A stretch of 54,166 nucleotides of DNA. Origin: Gammaproteobacteria bacterium (lineage in GTDB: Bacteria > Pseudomonadota > Gammaproteobacteria > Xanthomonadales > Rhodanobacteraceae). Below the pieces are notes generated by a model, which made no database searches, had not been told where the DNA came from, and worked only from the letters and a program-made list of their open reading frames with translations. Shown here one piece after another: positions 1-8,372 of the stretch. The stretch is taken from positions 1 through 54,166 of the forward strand of contig JAJPHQ010000045.1 in the NCBI GenBank assembly GCA_021325195.1, in the 5' to 3' direction. Numbering within the stretch: the first letter of the stretch is position 1; every line of letters starts with the position of its first letter. Made by a program: the position numbers and the translations under genes.

Positions 1-4
1 GTTC

Positions 5-2602
5 TCAGCGCGGCAGCACGGCGCGGCCGTTGATCGTGAACGTCGCGCGCACGCCCGCCGCATCGCCGGGCTGGCCGCCGCCCACGAACACACTGTAGCG
101 GCCCGGCTCGACCGCGCGCATGCCGGCTGCATCGACGCTGCTCAAGGCCCGCGGCGACAATTCGAAATCGACGCGCCGGCTTGCACCCGGCTGCAAATGC
201 ACGCGCTCGAAGCCGACCAATGCATGGCGCGGCGCCAAGGCGAGACCGTTCGGATAATCGAGATACACCTGCACCACCTCGTCGCCGGCGCGCGGGCCGG
301 TGTTGCGCACGACCGCGCCGATCTTCAGGGCCGCGCCCGCTTTCACGTGCGTCGTCGACAGGAGGGGATCGGCATACGCAAACGTGGTGTAGCTCAACCC
401 GTGGCCGAACGGATACAGCGGCGTGCCCGTGAAGTAGCGATACGTACGCCCCTGCATCGAATAGCTGACGTAGGGCGGCAGGTCGCGCGTCGCGCGATAA
501 AACGTCACGGGAAGACGGCCGGCAGGATCATCGTCGCCGGCCAGCATCTGCGCGATCGCGGCGCCCCCGGCCTCGCCCGAATACCACGCAGCGAGGATCG
601 CGTCCGCATGCTGCGCGGCCCAGTCGATCGCCACCGCGCCGCCCGCCATCAACACCACGACCAGCGGTTTGCCGGTCGCGGCCACGCGTTCCAGCAGCGA
701 ACGCTGCGCCGCCGGCAACGCGATGTCGGTGCGGTCGCCGTGATCGAAACCTGGTACGTCGATCGGCAGTTCCTCGCCTTCGACGTCGGGTGACAAGCCG
801 ACGAACGCGATCACCATGTCCGCGTTCTGCGCAGCGGCTTCCGCTTTCGCCAGTTGCGCCGCGGCCGGCGCCAGCCATTGCAGGCGGATGCCCTGATCCT
901 GCCCGCCGTGCACCATTTCGAGTTTGATGGCGTGCGGTGCGGTGTCGGCGAAATGCACCACGGCCTGCATGCCCGCGCCGCGGCTGCCGTCGTTGTCGAT
1001 GATGCGCTTGCCGTCGATGTACAGACGCACCGGATCGTGCCCGCGGCAGTCGAAGCAGCGATCCACATGCACGGCGAGCGTGTAGTCGCCCGCGCCCGGT
1101 GGAACCAGCTCGCCGGTCCAGCGCACCGCGTAGCGACTGCCCAGTCCTGCGGCTGGCGTGACATGATCCCAATCGAAATCGATCGTACGATCCACGCGCG
1201 TGATCGTCGGCTTGCCCGAAAAATCCAGGTTGTCGAAATACTCGCCCTTCAGGCCGGGCTTGCCATCCGTGCGCAATGCGGTTTCCGGAACCGGAGTCGG
1301 CACGCCGGCCGCGACGGGCGCGCCTTGCGCATAGGTCACGTGATCGGCGCCGAAACGTTCGCGCAAACCTTCCAGCGGCGTGACTGGCGCACGCGCGGTG
1401 CCGTGATAGCTCGCCTCGAGGGTTTCGACGGTGTCGGCATCCGGGCCGACCACCGCAAGACGGATGCCGGGTTTCAGGGGCAACGTGGCGTGCGCGTTCT
1501 TCAGCAGCACGATGGATTCCAGCGCGGCTTCGAGCGCGAGCTTGCGATGGGCGGCACTGTCGATCTGATCTGCGCCGATCCGCGCGTACGGATCGCCGGC
1601 ATCGTTGCCAAGTATCCCCAGCCGATAGCGCGCCGCAAACAGCCGCACCAGCGCGGCATCCAGCACCGATTCCTCGACGTAGCCCTTGCGCACCGCTTCG
1701 CCCAGCGATGCATACGCATTGCCGCAGTCGAGGTCGGTGCCGGCCGTGAGCGCGGCGGCGGACGATTGCGCGTCATCCGGCTTGTAATGGTGGAAGTGCG
1801 TCATGTCGTCGATCGCGTCGCAATCGGACACGACGTAGCCCTTGAAGCCCCAGTCCTTGCGCAACAACGTGGTCAGCAACCAGTCGTCCGCGCACACGGG
1901 CGTGCCATGCAGCGCGTTGTACGCGCACATCACCGAACCCGCGTGACCTTGCGTCACCGCCGCGCGGAACGCCGGCAGGTAGGTCACCGCCAGATCGTGC
2001 GGCGAGACGTCCACGTCGAACCCGTGGCGGCCCGGTTCCGGACCGCTGTGCACCGCGAAATGCTTGGGCGTGGCGATCGCGCGCGGGTGCGCCGGATCGT
2101 CGCCCTCAATGCCGCGCACGAACGCGATGGCGAGTTGGCCTGTGAGATGGGGATCTTCCCCGTAAGTCTCCTGACCGCGGCCCCAGCGCGGATCGCGATC
2201 GATGTTGATGTTGGGCGACCAGATGGTCAGCCCTTGATAACGTCCGTGATCGCTGCTCGCGCCGACGGCGTTGAAACGGGCGCGCGCTTCGATGGACACG
2301 ACCGCTCCGACCTGTTGCAGGAGATCGGCATCCCAACTGGCCGCCAGTCCGATCGCCTGCGGGAAAACCGTGGCGAAACCGCCGCGCGCGAGGCCGTGCA
2401 GACCCTCGTTCCACCAGTCGTAGGCGGGCACGTGCAAGCGCGGGATCGCGGGCGCGTCGGCCTGCAACTGCGCAACCTTCTCCTGCAAAGTCATCTTCGC
2501 AACCAGCGCTTTTGCACGTGCGTCCGGCGTCTGCGCGTTCGCGCCGCCCGCTGCCACGAAAAACACGCAGGCGCAGGCGCCAAGGCGTTTTGCCGGTTTC
2601 AC
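5..2602 (-). CDS. Exported GH3 beta-xylosidase/beta-glucosidase with PA14 domain
   Basis: Family 3 glycoside hydrolase of 865 residues. It begins with a Sec-type signal peptide (cleavage near residue 23, after Ala-Asn-Ala) and so should act in the periplasm or outside the cell. The catalytic barrel carries the nucleophile in VVSDCDA (Asp260); this SDCDA form is typical of beta-xylosidase-like members. A PA14 domain is inserted at about residues 448-590, and a fibronectin-III-like domain closes the protein. I chose the GTG start at 2602 because it overlaps the stop of the upstream beta-mannosidase (GTGA) and gives a clean signal peptide; the frame stays open to 3244 but that part only shadows the neighbour. 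It is the last gene seen in a minus-strand glycan operon. Substrate is inferred: in the X. campestris N-glycan cluster a GH3 enzyme (NixI) removes core beta-1,2-xylose. Beta-glucosidase activity remains possible. Confidence 0.85.
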   Translation of the reverse strand: MKPAKRLGACACVFFVAAGGANAQTPDARAKALVAKMTLQEKVAQLQADAPAIPRLHVPAYDWWNEGLHGLARGGFATVFPQAIGLAASWDADLLQQVGAVVSIEARARFNAVGASSDHGRYQGLTIWSPNINIDRDPRWGRGQETYGEDPHLTGQLAIAFVRGIEGDDPAHPRAIATPKHFAVHSGPEPGRHGFDVDVSPHDLAVTYLPAFRAAVTQGHAGSVMCAYNALHGTPVCADDWLLTTLLRKDWGFKGYVVSDCDAIDDMTHFHHYKPDDAQSSAAALTAGTDLDCGNAYASLGEAVRKGYVEESVLDAALVRLFAARYRLGILGNDAGDPYARIGADQIDSAAHRKLALEAALESIVLLKNAHATLPLKPGIRLAVVGPDADTVETLEASYHGTARAPVTPLEGLRERFGADHVTYAQGAPVAAGVPTPVPETALRTDGKPGLKGEYFDNLDFSGKPTITRVDRTIDFDWDHVTPAAGLGSRYAVRWTGELVPPGAGDYTLAVHVDRCFDCRGHDPVRLYIDGKRIIDNDGSRGAGMQAVVHFADTAPHAIKLEMVHGGQDQGIRLQWLAPAAAQLAKAEAAAQNADMVIAFVGLSPDVEGEELPIDVPGFDHGDRTDIALPAAQRSLLERVAATGKPLVVVLMAGGAVAIDWAAQHADAILAAWYSGEAGGAAIAQMLAGDDDPAGRLPVTFYRATRDLPPYVSYSMQGRTYRYFTGTPLYPFGHGLSYTTFAYADPLLSTTHVKAGAALKIGAVVRNTGPRAGDEVVQVYLDYPNGLALAPRHALVGFERVHLQPGASRRVDFELSPRALSSVDAAGMRAVEPGRYSVFVGGGQPGDAAGVRATFTINGRAVLPR

Positions 2603-5262
2603 CGCGGCGCCCCAGCCATCACCGTGGCGAGATCCTGTACCTTCAGCGCCTTGCGCAGCGCAGCGAGGCTGGCGTTGCCGTGCACGGTCACGGTCACGTG
2701 TTGTCCGGGCAGGATGTCGATGGCGTTGTCGGAAAGCCGTGCATCGAGATCGCCGAACGATACCCACACCTCGCGTGCCAGCGTGTGACTGCTCAGGGTG
2801 AGTGCACAGCCGTTTTTTTCTTGCATCAGTTGCGCATCGACATGCGGCACGGGCAGCGCGAGGTTTTTCGGCGCATCGAAAAACACCAGGTTGCGCGAAA
2901 CCATCTTGTCGCCGTCGAGCAGATCGAACACCGCGAAGCTCTTGCGCGGATCGGCGCCGTCGAGGAGTTGCGCATCGGTGAAACGGGCCACCTGCGTGCC
3001 GGACAAGGGCGCGAGGGTCGCGTCCGCCGTGTGCTCGCTCAGGACTTTTCCAGCAAAATCCATCACGCGCACGCGCCAGCGCACGGGGAGCGCCGTAGTG
3101 CCATCGGAGACCAGCGATACCGTGGTCACACCCTTGTTGCGCAGCGCCGCGATCAGCAGCGGCGCGTAGAAACGCCGCGCGTGGTACTGCAGCATCTTCC
3201 AGCGGCCGTACCAGTCGATGCCGGACCAGGTAATGCCGGGCCACACGTCGTCGAGCTGCCAGTACAGCGAGCCCATGCTCTCGGGCCGCGATGCGCGCAG
3301 GTGTTCGGCGGCCAGTTGAATCCCCTCGGCCTGCATCGCCTGACTCAAATACACCAGCGCCGCAAAACCCTTCGGCTTGCCGAATTCGCGTTCCACGTAC
3401 TTAAGCAACCGCTGGTTGCCGCGGCTCTCGTCGTAATGCGCGCCGCGATCGTACTTCTGGTGCGCGCGCATCACCGGCGAATCGATCGAACGATCCTTGG
3501 GCTCGGTGAACGCGTCGATCGTCGCCATCGCGGGCAGCGACTGCAGGCCGTATTCGGTCATGAAGCGCGGCGTCACGTCGAGATACGCCGTCGCCTGCAA
3601 CGCGTCGCCCGACCACACGTTCCAGTAGTGGTAGTCGCCGTTGTCGGTGACGTTGACCGCGCCCTCGTAATCGGTGCCGGGCGAACTCGGCCAGTACGGA
3701 ACGTCGGGCGCGTACTTCGCCACCACGTCGCGCAGCGTGCGGTCGAACAGCTCGCGCATGCCCTGCTCGATCTGCGCGCGCTGCGCGGGCGTGATCGACT
3801 GCTTGAAGGCCTTGCGATCGTCCCACGATTCCCAGCCTGTCTCGACCTCGTTGTTGCCGCACCACAACACGATGGATGGATGATCGCGCAGGCGCATCAC
3901 CTGCTGGATCGCCTCGACGCGCACGTTGTCGCGGAACGCCTGGTTCGCGGGCGGGATCGCGCCGCCGAACATGAATTCCTGCCAGACCATCAGGCCCAGC
4001 CTGTCGGCCGTCGCGTAGAAATCATCCGGCAGGTAATAGCCGCCGCCCCAGATCCGCAGCATGTTCATGTTGGCGTCGCGCGCGGATTCGAGCAGGCGTG
4101 CGAGGCGCGCGGGCGTGACGCGGGTCGGGAACATGTCCATCGGAATGACGTTCGCGCCCTTGGCGAAGATCGGCACGCCGTTCACCACGAACTCGAAGCT
4201 CTTGCCCCACTTGTCTTTCTGGCGGCGCAGTTCGATGCTGCGCAGGCCCGTTTCGCGGTCGGCGCCCGCGAGCGCGTTGCCGGCGATCGTGACGTCGACG
4301 TGGAAATCGTAGAGGTTCGGCTGGCCGTAACCCACCGGCCACCAGCGTTGCGGACGTGCGATTTCAAAGGGGATTGCGACGGCGTTGTCGCCGGGCTTCA
4401 GCGTGATGTCGTGATCCATCGTGCGCGAGCTGCCGTCCGGCGCCCGCCAGCGCAGCGCGACGCGCGCGGTACCGGCGACGTCGGAGTCTAGTTCAAGCTG
4501 CGCCTGCAACTTCGCAATATCGGCGGTGACAACGGGTTGCGCGATCGAGAAATCCTTGAGCCGCAGCGCGTCCCAGCTTTCCAGCTTGACGTCCTGCCAG
4601 ATGCCCACGGTGACGATGCGCGGCCCCCAATCCCAGCCGTACTGGTACGCGGCCTTGCGCACGTAGTTGGCGGTCTGCTTGCCCCTGGGCTCATCGCCGA
4701 ATGGCGAATCGAATTCCCCCGGCAGCGCGTAGGGCTGTTTCAGCAGCCACGACAGCACGCGCCCGATCGGCGAATACAGCCGCACCTCCAGCGTGTTCGC
4801 GCCTGCATGCAGCAGCGATTTCACCGGCACCCGCCAGCGCCGGAACATGTTGTCGGCGGAAAGGATCTTGTGGCCATTCAAATACACGTCGGCAAACGTG
4901 TCGAGGCCGTCGAACACCAGATCGACGTGCCCGCGTGCCAGCGTCACGGCATCGACGTCGAAGTGCGTGCGGTACTGCCAGTTCGACAAGCCCACCCACT
5001 GGATCGCTGGCTCGTTGGTGCGCCAATACGGATCGGGAACCAGCTTCAACGCCATCAACGCGGTCTGCGCCGAGCCCGGCACCGTGGCCGGCAGCCATTG
5101 CGCCGCGCGCGGATGCGTCTTCGCGTGCGGGTCGCTGGGCGCCAGCCGGAACTGCCAGCCCGAGTCCAATGATTGCGTCGTCAGTGCGCTGGCCAGCGAC
5201 GGCAACAACACGAGCGCCGCCAGCGCGAGCCACCATTCGCACTTCGCACGCCATACGCTCAT
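2599..5262 (-). CDS. Exported GH2 exo-beta-mannosidase
   Basis: GH2 family protein of 887 residues with a Sec signal peptide (hydrophobic stretch at residues 10-26). Domain order is the jelly-roll sugar-binding domain (about 30-215), Ig-like domain (about 216-325), TIM barrel (about 330-680) and C-terminal beta domains. The acid/base glutamate sits in CGNNE (Glu472) and the probable nucleophile in MTEYG (Glu570), the pattern of exo-beta-mannosidases rather than beta-galactosidases. It should remove the beta-1,4-linked mannose of the N-glycan core (inference) or cleave manno-oligosaccharides. The start codon overlaps the stop of the upstream GH20 gene (ATGA), and the stop overlaps the GH3 start, so the three hydrolases are translationally coupled. 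Confidence 0.88.
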   Translation of the reverse strand: MSVWRAKCEWWLALAALVLLPSLASALTTQSLDSGWQFRLAPSDPHAKTHPRAAQWLPATVPGSAQTALMALKLVPDPYWRTNEPAIQWVGLSNWQYRTHFDVDAVTLARGHVDLVFDGLDTFADVYLNGHKILSADNMFRRWRVPVKSLLHAGANTLEVRLYSPIGRVLSWLLKQPYALPGEFDSPFGDEPRGKQTANYVRKAAYQYGWDWGPRIVTVGIWQDVKLESWDALRLKDFSIAQPVVTADIAKLQAQLELDSDVAGTARVALRWRAPDGSSRTMDHDITLKPGDNAVAIPFEIARPQRWWPVGYGQPNLYDFHVDVTIAGNALAGADRETGLRSIELRRQKDKWGKSFEFVVNGVPIFAKGANVIPMDMFPTRVTPARLARLLESARDANMNMLRIWGGGYYLPDDFYATADRLGLMVWQEFMFGGAIPPANQAFRDNVRVEAIQQVMRLRDHPSIVLWCGNNEVETGWESWDDRKAFKQSITPAQRAQIEQGMRELFDRTLRDVVAKYAPDVPYWPSSPGTDYEGAVNVTDNGDYHYWNVWSGDALQATAYLDVTPRFMTEYGLQSLPAMATIDAFTEPKDRSIDSPVMRAHQKYDRGAHYDESRGNQRLLKYVEREFGKPKGFAALVYLSQAMQAEGIQLAAEHLRASRPESMGSLYWQLDDVWPGITWSGIDWYGRWKMLQYHARRFYAPLLIAALRNKGVTTVSLVSDGTTALPVRWRVRVMDFAGKVLSEHTADATLAPLSGTQVARFTDAQLLDGADPRKSFAVFDLLDGDKMVSRNLVFFDAPKNLALPVPHVDAQLMQEKNGCALTLSSHTLAREVWVSFGDLDARLSDNAIDILPGQHVTVTVHGNASLAALRKALKVQDLATVMAGAPR

Positions 5263-7451
5263 TTCACGATGATCTCGTCGGAGAAAATCCAGGTCTGGAT
5301 GCCACCGACGGGCTCTCCGTAACGCGCGGTCACGATCCGGACATAGCGCGCGGTAACCGGTGTTGCAGGCATGAACGTGACGTCGCGGACGAACGGCCGC
5401 ATGTCGTTCGGATCAACCGTCAGCGGAATCGTTTGCAACGTGGTCCAACTCTTGCCGTCGTCCGACGTCTCGAAACTCACGCTGCGCGGCAGCAGGATCC
5501 AGGCCTGCACGTTCTGCAGGAAGCGCGCGTCGACCGAATGCAGCGGCGTTGGCTGGTCCATGTCGATCGTCGCGTCCATGTCCGCGCCCTCCCACCCTGC
5601 CCACGTGCCGTCGTTGTACTGGCTGCCCAGGATGCCGTCGGTGAGCGCGCCCGAATACGGCACGGCAGGTGGCGTCGCATACGTCACGGGTTTGCCGAGC
5701 GCGAGGTTCGACACCATCTTGAATACCTGGCTGGCCTGATACTGCACGTCGCCGCGGAACGGCGCGAGCGTCACCGTCGCCGGGGCGTACAAGTCCAGCA
5801 CGTCGCCGAACGCGGGCGACTGCGTGGTCGGCGGACTGCTGTCGAGGGTGTAATGCAGGCGCAGGTCGTCGAAGCCGCGCGCGGCGCGGATGCGCCAGCG
5901 CCTGTACGTCGGGTTGAAGCTGACGCGCGCATCGACGATGTCCTTGTCCTCGGGGCCGTAGGCGACGTGCTGCATGCCCAGCCACGCTTCCTGCGCGCGC
6001 GCACGCTCGAGGAAAGCCGCGTAATCGCTGCTCGGCGAACCCCAGAAATGTTCGGCGACCGCGAACAATCGGGGATACAGCCGCGCATCGGCGTTCATCG
6101 GGTCGGCGCGCTCGCTCCACAGCGGCGCCTCGCCACCCAGCACCTTGCCGGGGTATTTCGCGAACAGCGGATTGTCGAACGGATCGGTGCGATACAAATC
6201 CTCGAGCGTCATGTCGTCGATCGGCGTATCCATATAGAACGGACCCGCGACGATGATGCGGTTGCCGTTGGCCAGCGCCTTCGCGGCTTCCTGCGGCCCT
6301 CGCCACACTTCCACGATCGCGCCGGGGTCCATCCCGCCTTCCATGATCTCGTCCCAGCCGATCAGGGTCTTGCCCTTGCCCGTGAGGAATTGCTGGATGC
6401 GGCGCACGAAAAAGCCGTGCAGGGCCGCCTCGCCCTGCAAGCCGTTTTCCCGCGCGAGCGTCTGGCACGGCGCGCAATCGGCCCACACGCCCTCCGGCAC
6501 CTCGTCGCCGCCGATGTGCAGGTACGGCGACGGGAACAGCGCCGTCACTTCGTCGAGCACGTTTTCGAGGAACCGGAAGGTGCTGTCCTTGCCGACGCAA
6601 TCGACGTCGCGGAACACGCCCCAGGTCGTCGGCACCTTGATCTGCTTGCCGCTGCACGACAGTTCGGGATAGGCCGCGATCGCCGCGCTGGTGTGGCCGG
6701 GCATCTCGATTTCCGGCACCACCATGATGTTGCGCTGGCGCGCGTAATCCACCACGTCGCGGATCTGCGCCTGCGTGTAGAAGCCGCCATAGCGGCTGCC
6801 GTCGGCCTCGGTGCGCCAGGCGCCGACGCCGGTGAGCTTCGGGTAGCGGTTGATCTGGATGCGCCAGCCCTGGTCGTCGGTAAGGTGCCAATGGAACACG
6901 TCGAACTTGTAGTACGCCGCGAGGTCGATCTGGCGCTTGATGAAATCGACCGGATAGAAATGCCGCGCGGTGTCCAGCATCACGCCCCGCCACGGGTAGC
7001 GCGGCGCGTCCTCGATGTGCACGGAGGGAATCACCGCCCGCTCACGGGCATCCAGCGGCAGCAGTTGCCGCAGCGTCTGCACGCCCCAGAACAGGCCGCG
7101 ATCGTCGGCCGCCGCGAGGGTGACGCGTTCGGGCGTCACGTCCAGCCGGTAGGCCTCGTCGCCCTTGATGGACGGATCGATCCGCAGTTCTATGCGCGAG
7201 TGTCCGGCGTGCGCTGCGATGGTCAGGGCGATACCGGTTTGATCGCGGACCGCACCACGCAGGAACCCCGCGATCCATTGCGCGCGCCGGTCAGCGGGCG
7301 CCGTGATCCGCGTCGTGCGGGTCAGCAGGAATGCGCCGCGGCCCGCGGACACGCGCTGCGGTTCCGGCACGATGTCGAACCGCGCCTGCGCAGCGCCCGC
7401 GCACGACAGCATCGCGACACAACCCAGCCATGCCATCAGCCGTGTGCGCAT
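5259..7451 (-). CDS. Exported GH20 beta-N-acetylhexosaminidase
   Basis: A 730-residue GH20 enzyme that releases terminal beta-linked GlcNAc or GalNAc. After a signal peptide (about residues 1-23) it has the GH20b N-terminal domain and a TIM barrel with the substrate-assisted catalytic pair Asp316-Glu317 in HIGGDEVPEG. HWHLTDDQGWR near residue 190 is also typical. The last 120 or so residues look like a discoidin/F5-8C-type galactose-binding domain. The Cys in MLSCAG could be read as a weak lipobox, so outer-membrane anchoring is not excluded. The gene begins 4 nt after the lactonase stop and its own stop overlaps the GH2 start. In context it probably trims the GlcNAc antennae or chitobiose core of N-glycans. 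Confidence 0.9.
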   Translation of the reverse strand: MRTRLMAWLGCVAMLSCAGAAQARFDIVPEPQRVSAGRGAFLLTRTTRITAPADRRAQWIAGFLRGAVRDQTGIALTIAAHAGHSRIELRIDPSIKGDEAYRLDVTPERVTLAAADDRGLFWGVQTLRQLLPLDARERAVIPSVHIEDAPRYPWRGVMLDTARHFYPVDFIKRQIDLAAYYKFDVFHWHLTDDQGWRIQINRYPKLTGVGAWRTEADGSRYGGFYTQAQIRDVVDYARQRNIMVVPEIEMPGHTSAAIAAYPELSCSGKQIKVPTTWGVFRDVDCVGKDSTFRFLENVLDEVTALFPSPYLHIGGDEVPEGVWADCAPCQTLARENGLQGEAALHGFFVRRIQQFLTGKGKTLIGWDEIMEGGMDPGAIVEVWRGPQEAAKALANGNRIIVAGPFYMDTPIDDMTLEDLYRTDPFDNPLFAKYPGKVLGGEAPLWSERADPMNADARLYPRLFAVAEHFWGSPSSDYAAFLERARAQEAWLGMQHVAYGPEDKDIVDARVSFNPTYRRWRIRAARGFDDLRLHYTLDSSPPTTQSPAFGDVLDLYAPATVTLAPFRGDVQYQASQVFKMVSNLALGKPVTYATPPAVPYSGALTDGILGSQYNDGTWAGWEGADMDATIDMDQPTPLHSVDARFLQNVQAWILLPRSVSFETSDDGKSWTTLQTIPLTVDPNDMRPFVRDVTFMPATPVTARYVRIVTARYGEPVGGIQTWIFSDEIIVK

Positions 7452-7455
7452 GCCG

Positions 7456-8301
7456 TCAGGCCTCCTTCACCGGGAGTCCGTAGAACCTCGCCGCATTGCC
7501 GCCGAACAGCGCGGCGCGCCCGGCTTCGTCCAGATGCGTCAGCGCATTCGCGAGTTCGAACCATTGCCGGTAATCCGATGCGAGATTCAGCACCGGCCAG
7601 TCGCTGCCCCACAGCATCCGCCGCGGGCCGAAGGTCGCGAGCAGATGATCCACGTACGGCCGCAGATCGTCCGCCTTCTGCCGCGCACCCGCTTCGGTCA
7701 GCAGGCCCGACAGCTTGCAGCCTGTGCGGGGAAACTCCGCCAGCGCCGCGATGTGCGACCGCCACGGGTCCAGCACGCCCTGCGCGATGTCCGGCTTGGC
7801 GGCATGGTCGATCACGATCGGCAAATCCGGATGGCGTTCGGCGAAGCGCAGCAGATGCGGCAAGTGCCGCGGCTTCACCAGCGCGTCGAAACACAGACCG
7901 TGCGCGATCAGTGCCTCGATCGCGGGCGCGAGCGCGGGCGAAAGAATCCAGCCGTCGTCGGGCAGGTCCTGCAGCATCGGACGGATGCCGCGCAGCTTCG
8001 GATGCGCCGTCAGCGCGGCGATGCGCGCCGGTGCGTCGCGCGCGGCCAGATCGACCCAGCCGACCACGCCCGCAATGCGCGGATCGCCGCGGGCCAGTCC
8101 CAGCAGCCAGCCGGTGTCGCGTTCGCTCGGCTGCGACTGCACCAGCACGCCGGCACCGATGTGCAACGGCGCGGCTTCACGCCACCAGTCGTCGATGACA
8201 AAATCGCGATGGATCGCCGTCAATTCAGGCGTCGGCCAGCTGCAGCCGTTGCGGCCGAGCCGCCAGCAATGCAGGTGCGCATCGACGATCATCGTGGCCA
8301 C
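7456..8301 (-). CDS. Amidohydrolase-family L-fucono-1,5-lactonase
   Basis: A 281-residue amidohydrolase-2 (COG3618) protein without a signal peptide, so cytoplasmic. Metal and catalytic residues are visible as DAHLH (His9, His11), IDHAAKP (His166) and WGSDWPV (Asp234). Members of this family beside L-fuconate dehydratase hydrolyse L-fucono-1,5-lactone to L-fuconate, the second step of the oxidative L-fucose pathway; all the other enzymes of that pathway are encoded nearby. An ATG three codons downstream is an alternative start. Unusually, the gene sits between the TonB receptor and the glycosidases rather than with the other catabolic genes. Confidence 0.8.
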   Translation of the reverse strand: MATMIVDAHLHCWRLGRNGCSWPTPELTAIHRDFVIDDWWREAAPLHIGAGVLVQSQPSERDTGWLLGLARGDPRIAGVVGWVDLAARDAPARIAALTAHPKLRGIRPMLQDLPDDGWILSPALAPAIEALIAHGLCFDALVKPRHLPHLLRFAERHPDLPIVIDHAAKPDIAQGVLDPWRSHIAALAEFPRTGCKLSGLLTEAGARQKADDLRPYVDHLLATFGPRRMLWGSDWPVLNLASDYRQWFELANALTHLDEAGRAALFGGNAARFYGLPVKEA

Positions 8302-8309
8302 GTTACCGC

Positions 8310-8344
8310 GAGAAAGGCCCCGGTTCGCGCCGGGGCAGCTTCTC
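8310..8344 (-). terminator. Hairpin between TonB receptor and lactonase
   Basis: An inverted repeat GCCCCGG / CCGGGGC (8317-8323 and 8330-8336, loop of 6) is extended by imperfect pairing of GAGAAAG with CTTCTC. Read on the minus strand, the GC stem is followed by CTTTCT, resembling a weak rho-independent terminator or attenuator. It lies just after the receptor gene and before the lactonase-GH20-GH2-GH3 genes, so it could make the receptor the most abundant product of the operon. Confidence 0.5.
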
Positions 8345-8372
8345 GACGCCAGAAACCCTCAGCCAACCCGCT

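Noticed and set aside
854-2788. 644-residue plus-strand frame opposite GH3
   Set aside because: Composition and lack of any motif mark it as the shadow of the GH3 gene.
2603-3244. N-terminal extension of the GH3 frame
   Set aside because: It overlaps the beta-mannosidase coding region and has Arg-rich shadow composition; the GTG at 2602 gives a signal peptide and GTGA coupling.
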